Of a stretch of 64,000 nucleotides of DNA, positions 22,081 through 33,861 are shown in pieces (positions within the stretch are counted from its first letter, which is position 1; the number at the start of each line of letters is the position of its first letter). The translations under genes were made by a program, and so were the position numbers. The notes under the pieces are model-generated. The model was not told where the DNA came from, made no database searches, and worked only from the letters and a program-made list of their open reading frames with translations. The DNA is from Nilaparvata lugens (lineage: Eukaryota; Arthropoda; Insecta; Hemiptera; Delphacidae), in assembly GCF_014356525.2 (NCBI RefSeq), contig NC_052505.1, forward strand, positions 3,096,759-3,160,758. Reading direction: 5' to 3'.

Positions 22081-23504
22081 AAGACTTCTAGTTCTAGACT
22101 TAAGTTCTATAAGTTCTAGACTTACAGAGTCCAGGACTAAAATAAGCTCTCGAGTCTTAATTGACTTTCTGAGTCACGATTTTATATTCTAAACTCCGGG
22201 GTCTATTAAGTTCTCGACTTATTTGAGTCCAGGACTTTAACGCAGTAAACATAAGGGAAATTCACAATATTGCTGTTGTATTGTTGGCATTATAGCAAAA
22301 CGGAAACAGCTGATGCAGCGGGATAATTCAAATAATCATGCTCTCCAAACTATTGAAAAAAAAAACGTTCAATTTCTTTGTAGGCATAATATGAATAATA
22401 TTGGATATTATTCAAAACAAAACCTTTGAAAGGTGAATGAATAAACATTTCATTTTACGTTATGCTATTATTGATCATTGATCCTAATCAGTGATTTTGG
22501 AATAAAAATTTCATTAGGCTATTGAGTTTGAAAACGTACAGTATTTGTTTTGAAAAAACTGGAAGAATAATTTATTATTGTTATTTTGTTATTAATATGT
22601 TGAAAATGACATTGATTAATAACATTCAGATTGGAATTTAAATTCCAAGGAAATCCTAGTATTATTTTTCTTGAACATTTTTAGGTTATGTCAGTCTTAA
22701 AATAATGTTAGTTTTTTACGCATACTTCTGATACAATTTTATTCTAAAATGAACTTGCAAACTATAAATTATGAATTTAGATGGACTAATCCAAATAATT
22801 TAGGTATTCCATAACATCGATTTGGCTTTTTATCCACTCCAAAACAATAACTGAATTGTGTTTGCTCAGTTTAGTCTAGAACTTGAATTAAAACCCTACC
22901 CCAGTCGAGGGTTTAAAATCACGCTGTTTGAAGTCCTGAGTTATAGTTCTGGGGTAACCAGGCACCTTTTTAAAAAGAAAACTTTATTTTGAAACACAAT
23001 TATAAAATATATATCGAAAAAGAGAGAAGTGCTCTCGGTGAAGTTTGGCAGTCGACTGAATAAAAGTACTATGATCGAGCATTACAATGTAATACAGTGT
23101 CAGCAATAATATTAGTTATTACCAGATGTAACTCTGGACTTGACGATTTTTGATAAATCCTTGTCTCAGAAAGAGGCGAGAATCTAATTCAAGTCCTGGA
23201 CTTATAAGCCCTTTACTCAGAAAGCGAAATTATAAACTCCAGGGTCTAACGTGATCTCTAAATTCCAGGGTCTATTTGAGTCCTCGACTACGTTAACGCT
23301 CCGACTCGGAAAGCCAATTTTCTGACTCCAGCTGTTTAAAGTCTAGAACTTAGCTGAATCTTGAGCTCGGAAACCGGCCCTTATTGTCTAAATAAATATT
23401 GTTCTATGGTAGTTAGTAGTAATTATGGATACATACTGTGTTTATTTGAATTATCGCTCATAATCATTACTTATTATTCATTTTTTAAATGTTTTTATGT
23501 TTAG

Positions 23505-23675
23505 GAGCATATCTACCAGGAAGGCTCAGCACTGGTGCAGGCTTGTCGCAACCGGGACATCGCCATAGTGGACCTCCTGCTGAAGCACGGAGCCAGGGAT
23601 GACGACTGCAAGGCACTGGCTGTCGTTGTCCGCAACAACGATGACATACTCACTGCTAAACTGCTCTCCATCAAG
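23505..23675 (+). CDS. Lrrk: Lrrk exon f, copy A (ankyrin repeat)
   Basis: Acceptor ttatgtttag ends at 23504, donor gtatta begins at 23676; 57 codons in phase 0. Encodes GSALVQACRNRDIAIVDLLL and HGARDDDCKALAVVVRNNDD, one complete ankyrin repeat and the start of the next. The exon at 32423-32593 differs by one silent change (GCA CTG versus GCA TTG). Confidence 0.88.
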
Positions 23676-23800
23676 GTATTATTGATCTTTTTTGTGTAGT
23701 TGAGAAGTTGATATTGTGGTAATTATTCATATTGAATGAAGAAGATGACAATTTCTTAGTCTTTTTCATTCAGTATTATTGATCAACTCATTATTAACTA

Positions 23801-24727
23801 ATTGACCGAAGCGAAGCTGAGGTCTTAGTTTCGACTCGATCGGCTTTTGTCTGTTTGTTTGTACCGCAGTTACAGTTGCAGTTATTGTCCGATTTGGATG
23901 AAATTTGGTATACAAGTTCTTTGAAACAAGGCGCAGAAAACGTATGTGTAACGATTTTTGATAAGACCTCCGGTTTTCATATAATTGTGCCGCTCTAAAA
24001 TGTGCTGTATTGAATGAATGGTATCGTTGGAATGCTATCGATAGAGGACAAGAGATTGTCAGCGGTAAACCTTGGAAGCGTCTGAGCCGCTCCACATCAT
24101 ACAGAATTTATTAATTGAAGAAAACTTCTCACTTGATTGTACCATTTGTTCCTTTTCAACACGATAATTCCCTGTTTCATAGATGAATAGTTTCTAGACC
24201 TACCGAACCGGCGGAGACATCACAGCTTAGTTAGCTCTTGTTTTCGCTTTAGTATGAGATCGGAAACCGACTTGTGAGCATAAACATTTTGCATAGGCAT
24301 AACAAGCCGCCATAACATTGAATCCACTTTTCATGAAAAACATTATTAGCAACCTCCTGTCATTCTCACCAACTACCCATGTTATTTAGAATCATTTCCG
24401 TCTCACTATCATCTGTGAAACGATTCATGGTCTAAATTGCCGACTGCATATTCCATTTTTCTGTCAGTTGACCGATCTCTTATAATTAATTGTTAGAAAA
24501 TTTGTAATATTGTAAATATGGGAACGATATATGAAGGCACCTCCTTGAGAGACATTTATAAGTCCGGTGTCCCTGGAAACAATGTCTTTAGCACTTTCAA
24601 ATGAGAAAATAATAGATGTCTTGGATAAATCTTCACAATATACTGTACTTTCTTAATGGCCCTTCTCATTAATTTGAAAGTTGTAGACTATTCATGAGCG
24701 AAGTCTACTGTTCGCAGAACTACTAGT
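23801..24727. mobile_element. Element with GACCGAAGCGAAG and CTACTAG ends (copy A)
   Basis: attgaccgaagcgaagctga at the left, ctactgttcgcagaactact at the right ending CTAG|T. Contains ttgtttgtaccgcagttaca and ccgatttggatgaaatttgg. Allelic or duplicate partner: 32622-33533. Confidence 0.65.
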
Positions 24728-24851
24728 TATTATTAAACGAAAATCCCAATCAAATGCTGTAAATCACCCGAAGACTTCTGTTACTGCAAATATTGACAAC
24801 AGGGTAAACAGCTAGATGGAAATTCGATGAGCGCTACTATACAAAAATTAT

Positions 24852-25842
24852 TTTTCGCCCCACTTGGATGTAATGAGCTGGTTTTCGTGCGTCATATGGA
24901 GGCCGAAAATGATTGTTTTCTGACCAGGCCGGTAAAAGTTTTACGGCCCTAGGGCGGTAAAATAACCTTGAAGTCAGCTGATTCTAATTTGATGTGAACG
25001 TGTTTACGAAATGGTTTATTAAACGGAATCAGTTTATGCTTCTAGAATTGAATAAGTATTCTGCAATAAGATACTATCATTTTATTTGGATGGATGAAAT
25101 ACAAATGAGATATTATAAACTATTCAAATTCAATTTTCAGAGTATAATAGAATCTAACCTCAAACCTCCTAGTACTGCGTTTATCATGGAACATGGTGGA
25201 TAAACGGAATCATTTTATGCTTCTAAAATTCATAAAGTATTCTGCAATGATATACAATCATTTTATTTGGATGAATAAAATACAGATAAGATATATTTAT
25301 AAACTATTCAAATAATTGATTTTCAGAGTAGGATGAACTTCTAACCTAAACTTCTGTTGACATCCAGATTGGCCAAATTTCAAGTGTGCTAAAACAGCTG
25401 ATCAAAAACTTTTCATTATTTGTGTTTATCATTCAATAATTAAAACATTCATAATAATATCATCTTATTGTCATTTGGAAGAATAAAAAGTATAAACTCA
25501 ACCTCTTACATAATTGAACATAATCTTTCAGGTTATTTAGACAAATCAGAATAAAAAATAAAAATACTTGGACAATTTCCTGATACTGTATTCAGACTAC
25601 CTAAGATTTGCTAGAGCTATCACCTTCCACTTTAGCTTTCGGAAGTGCTTACTAAACAATTATTCTCATATTATATATTGTTTATTTTTCTGTGTGGCGA
25701 AAAATAGCGTTCGCACCACGGGCAAAAATGTTTTTCTGGCTCTCAATCTTTTCTAGTCCTCGGCCTATGGCCTCGGACTTGAAAACCGATTTCGAGCCGG
25801 AAAGTCTCATTTTCGGCCCTAGGTGCGAATATACTATATCAG
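24852..25842. mobile_element. Insertion present in copy A only (about 990 bp)
   Basis: Copy B reads straight across (aaaaattatttatcagcccg at 33650), so this stretch is a clean extra insert. Ends cgccccacttggatg and ggccctaggtgcg share only short inverted similarity (aggccgaaaatg...cattttcggccct). Inside is a tandem duplication of about 185 bp (25019-25175 and 25203-25356; unit aaacggaatca...ttatgcttct). No coding sequence seen. Confidence 0.55.
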
Positions 25843-26031
25843 CCCGGTCATTATTAACTCATGTTATCATTATCAACACACTGAGGCCACTCATTTAACG
25901 CCGCATCCACACTCTCGCCCAATGGTACAAGTGAAACACGAGCGCGAGAGTGTGGATGCCTGCTTTGCTTGCCATCACTCCGATTTTTGTTGTCAAGCAA
26001 GTTTGATTTTGTGAATTTTTTATGGAAGTAA

Positions 26032-26131
26032 NNNNNNNNNNNNNNNNNNNNNNNNNNNNNNNNNNNNNNNNNNNNNNNNNNNNNNNNNNNNNNNNNNNNN
26101 NNNNNNNNNNNNNNNNNNNNNNNNNNNNNNN
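26032..26131. other. Assembly gap (100 N)
   Basis: Exactly 100 Ns, the usual placeholder for a gap of unknown size. It falls where the homology between duplicates A and B would continue on the A side. Confidence 0.98.
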
Positions 26132-26409
26132 TTCTCAAAAGCTTACATCACATCGAAAGAATTACATCAAATCAAGCACTAGATTTTTATTAATATGATT
26201 CCTTGTGATATTCATCGAATAATAGATATGAGGGGAATAGAAACTTTAAGGGAACGTATTTCACTGGGACAATAAGAATTACTTAACTTCTGATGGAGAT
26301 TATTATAAATGTTAATAATAGTCTAAGTGTATATTACATGCGGTTAGATTTTATATAATACTCCATATACGTACTTGAACTTGAAAATAATGATGATGTG
26401 GGTACTTAC

Positions 26410-26807
26410 TTGGCACACTCTTCATCAAAGATGTGTCGTGGCTCTGTTGTTTCCCTGGAACAACGTTGCAATATGCACTCCCTCAACACGGTAACACCAA
26501 CAAACGTTGGGTTGGGAAGATGATTATGATTAATAGTGATAAGAAAACTATCAAAAGTTCTATTTGCCATACGAAGTGGCATTGAGGCGCGACTTGCACA
26601 CTCGCGTACATTACATTTTAAATAGATACGCGTTTGGTCGCTGGAGGTCACCCGATAGAAAAATCCATCGTCAATATGATATAATGTAGTATTGCGGAGC
26701 GTTACGATTTCCTTGACCAATTCCATGTCGACTGAATGTGTTTTGTCAACTATTGAACTCGCAACGCAAACGCACAGGTAGCATCCTCGTAGAGGGGAGG
26801 CAAACAA
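26410..26807 (-). CDS. Possible FLYWCH/MULE-type zinc-finger exon
   Basis: Open minus-strand frame with ELVKEIVTLRNTTLYHIDDG, FFYR, TRIYLKCNVRECASRASM, and TINHNHLPNP. The layout (aromatic strand, C-x5-C, then H-N-H) fits a FLYWCH-like DNA-binding finger as found in Mutator-like transposases and some transcription factors. A donor GTAAGT overlaps the TAA that ends the frame (26404-26409), so it may be an exon continuing further left. The start shown is the first ATG. Could be an isolated transposon relic; no transposase core seen nearby. Confidence 0.45.
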
Positions 26808-26899
26808 TACTGAACAAAAATCTATTTTTTCCAGGAAGGGTACAATATAGAAAACACATGTTAAATATTTCCTGCCGCCAAAGTGCAGTACTTTATACC

Positions 26900-29160
26900 T
26901 GGCAATAGAATTTTTAGAAATAGAAGCATTTGGTTAACTTTGGTTTTACGCTTCAGTGAACATAGTCTATGAGCAGGGTAGTTCTACCTGGACACCACCG
27001 ATGACAAATTGACCGGGCTTTCCAGAAGTACCTAACGGGAAACATTTGCTTTGTTTCATGGAAGCAAGGCATTGTAATACTGAATGAGTATTTATAGTTC
27101 TATAAAGCAAGGCCTTTTGGTTCTAATACCCGAGACGTCAGTCTGCAGATTGTTGTTATGGAATGCAGAAAACTTCTTCACCAACCTTAGACAATAAATG
27201 CTGTTTCAAAAGATTGAAAAGATAGCATGCCGCTTCCAAAATCTATGGATATGGTTTATGTACTATATATATATATATATTATATATATATATATAATAT
27301 ATATATATATATACTGTGAGTGTAGCGTAAGGGACACACTATTATTCACCCACCATATAGCATATAATATATCGAACTCTGTCACTCCCACTCAACCATA
27401 TCACTCTCTTACACATACTCTTTCCTTCGGGCTCACTATCTCTCACTCTCTCTCTCTCTCTCTCACATGATAATGAATTAAAACGCAGATTTCTGTCTTT
27501 GACACTAATATCATGCTTTAGTTAGATCAATAATGTTTCAATTGCCATCTAAATCTAGGTGAACTATTTGTAACACATAAACTAATAACTAAAACCACCC
27601 TAAATAAACCTTGATTAGTCCCAACCGATATGGTTTACAGTAACTTTAAGGACATGACAATAAGACAATAATTGTGGGTTGGAAACGTAATTTTGAATAT
27701 TTATTATAATAAAATATAATCCCATTTTTCTGGTGCTCCAAACTCGTTATTTAATAATAAACCTACAGTTTAAGAGCCATCACTGATAAATATGTCACTT
27801 AGTATAAATACAGAAGAACAAAAATCATAAACCTTATTCCGGGACACTTTCTCATTAATTCTTAATTCCCGTATAGCCTATGTGTGTGATAACGAAATTT
27901 GAATTTGAAATCACAACAATTTTTGAAAAACATACAGTTTTGAATTACGTGCTTATTCTACGAAAATTGAAACCCCTTTCTTAGCTGGCGTCTAGGAATA
28001 AGAAATATATTGACCGATAAATACAAACAATTTGGATGTGATTAGGCGAATAGGCCTTGTCTAAAGGATTCAGCTTATAGTCTGTTATACAATAAATGAG
28101 CAATTCAATTCATAACATCTAGTAGTCATCTTATGAATAGTGTAATCATTCATCAAATCAGTCTTATCAAGTCATAATTATCATCACCCAGTACAATTGA
28201 ATAAATTAAGTCATACATTGAAAAAAGACATAAACTATTTATAAACTCACAGCACTGAATATCACATTTTCAACAATTTGAAAATTAATTTACGGAACAA
28301 TAAGCATTTTCATTCAGAATTACATTTAGTGCGTTTTTTAATTTATTCAGAGGCAAGTTTCTTCTAATATAAGATAAAGGCAGATTATTGAACATGGAGT
28401 ACACTAGATAGGAATAAATTTCAAGCTCTTACTCAATCTGACATTAGGAGTTACAATACTCTAGTAGTCCAGATAACAGTAGACCTCACTGAACATCCTT
28501 TGCAATGTGGTAACGAGAATATTCAGCCATCTACTAGAAATGCTATCTACTAGGAATAAAGTCATTGTAATAATATCAGGGCTTTTTTAAAATGTTTGCC
28601 AATGGCCCCACTAAGAAATCTGATCAGGCTGGTTGGAGACTTCCAATCAACCATACATTACATTACATTACATTACATTACATTACCAGGGCTACCAGAC
28701 ATTGTTTTGCAGTAGTCGTACTATATCATAATGGAAAAGTAGAACTTTGATATGAAAGTAATGAACTCACTCCGCTACAAATAAAATCTATTGGTGTGCT
28801 AATCTAATGTTGCACTACTTCAATCCTGTAAAATGAATACCGGTATAATACTTATTCTGAATTGATGGAATCCCAAGTCCCATTGCGCTTATGATAATTT
28901 TAAATGTTACTTTATTAACTCAGTAAGTTCAGAAAGTTATTGCTCAGTTGAATCAGAGCTACGATTAAAAAGATGATTTGGGAATTATCAAGTGGCATTT
29001 TTTGTTTTTCACTGGGATTTTCATTTTGTAACATGTAGAGACGCTTGTAGAACAACAATCTGTTTTATTTTTTATGATTTTTTATGGGAAAGATTTCATG
29101 AGAAAATGATGTTTTTCATTGACATTATCATCCGTAACTCGGAACGCCATGATAAATCTT
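26900..29160. other. Intron region with microsatellites only
   Basis: Holds (TA)n at 27263-27312, (TC)n at 27441-27466, (CATTA)n at 28651-28686 and AT-rich DNA. A short piece cagtagacctcact at 28488 matches the ACTAGTAGTTCTG element end. No gene that I recognise; small open frames here have no family features. Confidence 0.5.
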
Positions 29161-29167
29161 GGCATCT

Positions 29168-29334
29168 AAAGCTGCGTTTACACCAAAGTTATTAACGAAA
29201 TGTTAATAACTTAATCCTCACAGATTATTGTAGATTGAACGGCACATGAAAAACACATATGTTCATCATGTGTATGATAAGTTATGTTCAATCTAATAGA
29301 ATCTATAGAATCTATTGGTGTTGACGCAGCTTTA
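29168..29334. mobile_element. Fold-back MITE, gctgcgtttacaccaaag family, second copy
   Basis: aaagctgcgtttacaccaaa at the left, ttggtgttgacgcagctttа-type complement at the right; the core attaacgaaatgttaataac is shared with 1930-2124. The right arm has a small deletion. Confidence 0.7.
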
Positions 29335-29879
29335 CTCTGTGACTGTCTGGAGTTAATATTATATCAATTTGAATTTACAATTCGAGACCGCAGCTCGGAA
29401 AAAGAAGAGATGATTAGCTCATAATATCGGGGACCGAGCTTCGCTCAGGAGTACAAAAGCATAAACAATTTATTACGAAAGAAGAAATTATAATGAAAAA
29501 CCATTTTGGCCATGTGGTTTTTAAGAAGCGGTGATGAATAGGTCAGTGGTAGGCTATTTGGCTTTTATATATTCCATTTCATATTCATATTGATTATTCT
29601 TTCGGGTTGAAGGTTATATGTATACGTATTAGATACATTGGAATAGTTATCTTGGAGTTTGGTAGAAATATATTACATTTGCATAGAACTCAATTATTTA
29701 TTTATTTAAGTTATCTTCTATCTAATTCTAATAGGTTACCAACCCATCCCTATCTTATATGATAAACCTTCAATCATAATCATATACCTGCATGATTAAA
29801 AAACAGCAGACATTCAATTTACTAGAACAAATAATGGAGTACCTTCAAGTTCAGATGTAGGCAACACGCCTAACTTCTT

Positions 29880-30160
29880 CCTACATTCGCTACCTTGTCT
29901 CTATGACACAGACCTTGCTTCTGTGAAACACCTTGTTCCAGTGGGAACTTGCTTCTGTGAGACTGCCATTTATAACGCTCCTACTTTGGACGGAGACCTT
30001 GTCTCTATGAAACTGCTTGTCTCTGTGGGAACTTGTTCCTGTGAGACTGCCATTTATAAAATACTTGCTCCTGTGAAACTTGTCTCTGTGACACTAATAT
30101 CGTTCAAAAAACACTACTTGTCTCTGTGAGAACTTGTCTCTGTGAAACATCCCCAAAACA
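29880..30160 (+). repeat. Degenerate minisatellite (cttgtctctgtgaaac)
   Basis: The word cttg(t/c)ctctgtgaaac and variants (cttgcttctgtgagactgcc, cttgttcctgtgagactgcc) occur about ten times, with two larger 70-bp units ending tgagactgccatttata. The open frame across it is a by-product. Confidence 0.75.
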
Positions 30161-30410
30161 AAACATGCAGAGCTATGCATTGTAATTCTAAACAAATGGA
30201 CAGACTACTGTCTGTTTTTGCAGATAATTATCAGTTTGGAGAATGATTAATTTCAACTCCAATTTTTGTAACCAGTCAAATCAAATTTTCTTAGCAAAAA
30301 TGTCGAATCAAATTGTTCTCCATCTTCTCATGATATATTTTCTTTATGGTCTAAACCATTATATTTCTTTATATCTAAACTCGTTATTTAACTCACTTAT
30401 CATATTCCAG

Positions 30411-30731
30411 CGTATTCAGCAGAAAGAGGAGGACACGGCCGAGGAAGAGGAAGTGGTGAGTCCGACAAGGCGCCGAATATCGGACGGCATCCAGTCGATT
30501 ATGACCCGACTGAACCTGGGCTCGAAGGGCGGCGGCGGCGGGGCGGGGAACGGTGCGGCAGATAGCAACGAGAAGCAGCTGCTGCCCTGGCAGTTGGACG
30601 CCTACTGCAACAATGACACGGAGACAGCGCTCCTGGCGGCAGTTAGGGGAAGGCATGGAGACATTGTTAGCGCTCTGTTGTCGGCCGGGGCTAACCCTAA
30701 TTTGACGCCTCAGCGGGGCACTTCCGATCAG
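30411..30731 (+). CDS. Lrrk: Lrrk exon e, copy B (duplicate)
   Basis: Same 107-codon exon as 17069-17389, with acceptor catattccag and donor gtacca kept, open frame intact and two amino-acid changes (R46G and Q to H in GRQGD). The intron just upstream is also shared (from about 30238), with an extra 24-bp piece at 30357. Being phase 0 at both ends, e-f-e-f inclusion or alternative use would keep frame. It may equally be the second haplotype placed in tandem by the assembler. Confidence 0.8.
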
Positions 30732-30924
30732 GTACCACAATCAAGTATTTTCCAACATTCATCGTCTGAATTTACGAGGATCGTTCGTTTTTCAACCTCT
30801 GACTGGCCATAAATAGAAGACGAATGTATATAGAAGAATAATTTTCTCACTGAAATCTAGGCCTACTCACACTTTAAGCTGTGCAAAGGATAAAAATAAA
30901 CTTTCTACTGGTGATATTTTTCAA

Positions 30925-31862
30925 AGTTTTCTATTTGTATACTATCTGGCTATCAAAATGAAAAAGTTTTCTCAGAAAAACATTTTTTTTGATAATTACT
31001 TTTTGAGATATGAGCGCCTAAATTTTAAATTTTCGGGACAGAACATTACAAATTCGGTAAGAGTTAAATCCATGAGATTTAGAGGATTGATTCTTCAGGG
31101 TATTGTTGATCTAGTAAAACAAAAATTTTCTGAAAATATCAATTTTTAAGGTGGTTATTCAATTTACTAAAAATGACCAAAAATAACTTTTAGTTGAGTT
31201 ATTTTTTGTTATTTTTGTTAAATTGAATAACTTTTCCAAAAATTGATATTTTCATAAAATTTTTGTTTTACTAGATCAACAATACCATGAAGTACATCAT
31301 GGTATAGATTTATTTAGTACATCATAGATCTATTAGTTGATTTAATAGTTGAATAAGAGAGTACCATAGTTATATAGTATATTAAGATACTCGAGAGAAT
31401 TTTTTAATTTTTTTGTTGTGAATTCTGTTTCGATTCCTCGTTTCAGAATTTACTATTCTGTAAAAATATTTGCTTCTGTGCTACATCAATTTAAATCAGG
31501 TTAAGCGTATTATAATTTCATCTCCTACTCCCACTGGCGAACAAGAGTCATCTTATGCCAGTGGTTTTTTCACTTACCGTTTATTATTATTACACTTTGG
31601 TTGTATTGTATTGTCATGTTGAGCTTTGTTTGATTCATGTACGTATATGTATTTATGAGTGTGGAATAAATCATTTGAATTTGAATTTGAATTTGAATTC
31701 ATCCTCTGAATCTCATGGATTTATATCTCACCGAATTTGAAATGTTCTGTCCCAAAAATTCAAACTTCAGTCGCTCATATCTCAAAAAGTAATGATCGGG
31801 AAAAAAATGTTTTCCTCAGAAAACTTTTTCATTTTGATAGCTTGATGATATAAAAATCGAAA
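30925..31862. mobile_element. Inverted-repeat MITE, tctcagaaaaacattttttt family, split
   Basis: Left half from tggctatcaaaatgaaaaag through agacaaaaattttctgaaa-type text to 31310; right half 31700-31862 is its inverse (ttcattttgatagcttgatg). A further copy is at 43715-43985. Between the halves lies a LINE or SINE tail with (TTTGAA)n at 31673-31698. Confidence 0.55.
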
Positions 31863-31910
31863 AATTTGTTCTTTTTTTATGGAAAGTAATTGAAACTAGT
31901 ATAGCAATTT

Positions 31911-32288
31911 AGGGCCGGTTTCCGAGCTCAGGATTTAGGTAAGTTCTAGACTCTAAACAGCTGGAGTCAGAAAATTGGCTTTCCGAAATTGGGCGTAGTC
32001 GCAGTCATAGTCAAAGTCACGTTTAAATTAAATTTCGAAAAACTAGAAAATTAAACACAAAGTAAAATGAAGAGAAAATAGTGTAAAGTTTCAGCTGTTT
32101 TGAATTATTTAGAAATGCTTCATTTTGTCAAGGAAAAAATTTCCAATAATTATAGAAATAAGAAAATAAATATTTATTTTGCTGCAACTATTTACTGCGA
32201 CTACGCCCCGTTTTGGAAAGCCAATTTTCTGACTCCAGCTGTTTAAAGTCTAGAACTTACCTAAATCCTGAGCTCGGAAACCGGCCCT
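31911..32288. mobile_element. MITE, agggccggtttccgagct family, copy B
   Basis: Same insertion site and text as 21708-22080 (agggccggtttccgagctca to gagctcggaaaccggccct-type end). Its presence in both duplicates dates the duplication, or haplotype split, after this insertion. Confidence 0.8.
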
Positions 32289-32422
32289 AAGACCTATTGT
32301 CTAAATAAATATTGTTCTATGGCAGTTAGTAGTAATTATGGGTACATACTGTGTTTATTTGAATTATCGCTCATTTATAATCGTTACTTATTATTCGTTT
32401 TTTAAAATGTTTTTATGTTTAG

Positions 32423-32593
32423 GAGCATATCTACCAGGAAGGCTCAGCATTGGTGCAGGCTTGTCGCAACCGGGACATCGCCATAGTGGACCTCCTGCTG
32501 AAGCACGGAGCCAGGGATGACGACTGCAAGGCACTGGCTGTCGTTGTCCGCAACAACGATGACATACTCACTGCTAAACTGCTCTCCATCAAG
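32423..32593 (+). CDS. Lrrk: Lrrk exon f, copy B (duplicate)
   Basis: Identical in protein to 23505-23675, with the same acceptor and donor sequences. Flanking introns are almost the same on both sides: the gggccggtttccga MITE upstream, and the attgaccgaagcg element downstream. The purifying signature (one silent change only) shows it is very young or allelic. It splices in phase 0 to exon g at 36189. Confidence 0.82.
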
Positions 32594-32621
32594 GTATTAT
32601 TGATCAACTCATTATTAACTA

Positions 32622-33533
32622 ATTGACCGAAGCGAAGCTGAGGTCTTAGTTTCGACTCGATTGGCTATTGTCTGTTTGTTTGTACCGCAGTTACAGTTGC
32701 AGTTATTGTCCGATTTGGATGAAATTTGGTATACAAGTTCTTTGAAACAAGGCGCAGAAACGTATGTGTAACGATTTTTGATAAGACCTCCGGTTTTAAT
32801 ATAAATTGTGCCGCTCTAAAATGTGCTGTATTGAATGAATGGTATCGTTGGAATGCTATCGATAGAGGACAAGAGATTGTCAGCGGTAAACCTTGGAACG
32901 TCTGAGCCGCTCCACATCATACAGAATTTATTAATTGAAGAAAACTTCTCACTTGATTGTACCATTTGTTCCCTTTTCAACACGATAATTCCCTGTTTCA
33001 TAGATGAATAGTTTCTAGACCTACCGAACCGGCCGGAGACATCACAGCTTAGTTAGCTCTTGTTTTCGCTTTAGTATGAGATCGGAAACCGACTTGTGAG
33101 CATAAACATTTTGCATAGGCATAACAAGCCGCCATAACATTGAATCCACTTTTCATGAAAAACATTATTAGCAACCTCCTGTCATTCTCACCAACATACC
33201 CATGTTATTTAGAATCATTTCCGTCTCACTATCGTCTGTGAAACGATTCATGGTCTAAATTGCCGACTGCATATTCCATTTTTCTGTCAGTTGACCGATC
33301 TCTTATAATTAATTGTTAGAAAATTTGTAATATTGTAAATATAGGAACGATATATGAAGGCACCTCCTTGAGAGACATTTATAAACAATGTCTTTAGCAC
33401 TTTCAAATGAGAAAATAATAGATGTCTTGGATAAATCTTCACAATATACTGTACTTTCTTAATGGCTCTTCTCATTAATTTGAAAGTTGTAGGCTATTCA
33501 TGAGCGAAGTCTACTGTTCGCAGAACTACTAGT
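32622..33533. mobile_element. Element with GACCGAAGCGAAG and CTACTAG ends (copy B)
   Basis: Counterpart of 23801-24727 in duplicate B, same ends, with a 17-bp deletion around 33383 (gtccggtgtccctggaa in A only). Confidence 0.65.
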
Positions 33534-33861
33534 TATTATTAAACGAAAATCCCAATCAAATGCTGTAAATCACCCCAAAGACTTCTGTTACTGCAAATAT
33601 TGACAACAGGGTAAACAGCTAGATGGAAATTCGATGAGCGCTACTATACAAAAATTATTTATCAGCCCGGTCATTATTAACTCATGTTATCATTATCAAC
33701 ACACTGAGGCAACTCAAGTAATGCCGCATCCACACTCTCTCCCAATGTGTACAAATGATGACGAGCGCGAGAGTGTGGATGCCTGCTTTGCTTGCCATCA
33801 CTCCGATTTTTGTTGTCAAGCAAAGTTTGATTTTGTGAATTTTTTTATGGAAGTAAAAAAT

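Larger units (their letters stand above)
16919..26031 (+). repeat. Segmental duplication, copy A (exons e and f)
   Basis: Homologous to 30238-33856 in blocks: 16919-17405 with 30238-30748, 21658-22080 and 23382-24850 with 31860-33655, 25843-26031 with 33660-33856. Copy A is longer because of extra insertions (17405-21657, 22081-23381, 24852-25842). The homology runs up to the first N of the gap. Confidence 0.85.
30238..33856 (+). repeat. Segmental duplication, copy B (exons e and f)
   Basis: Compact copy of 16919-26031. Coding parts are nearly identical, introns a few percent different with small indels, and intron e-f is 1.7 kb rather than 6.1 kb because it carries different insertions (30750-31858). 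Confidence 0.85.

Noticed and set aside
25854..26138. ORF that runs through the N gap
   Set aside because: Translation across unknown bases has no meaning.
27198..27470. 90-aa ORF with IYIYI and SLSLS runs
   Set aside because: Product of (TA)n and (TC)n microsatellites.
30958..31149. ORF with FSQKNIF...YFLRYE text, similar to minus-strand 43801-44025
   Set aside because: The likeness is due to a shared MITE at DNA level; no evidence for selection on protein.
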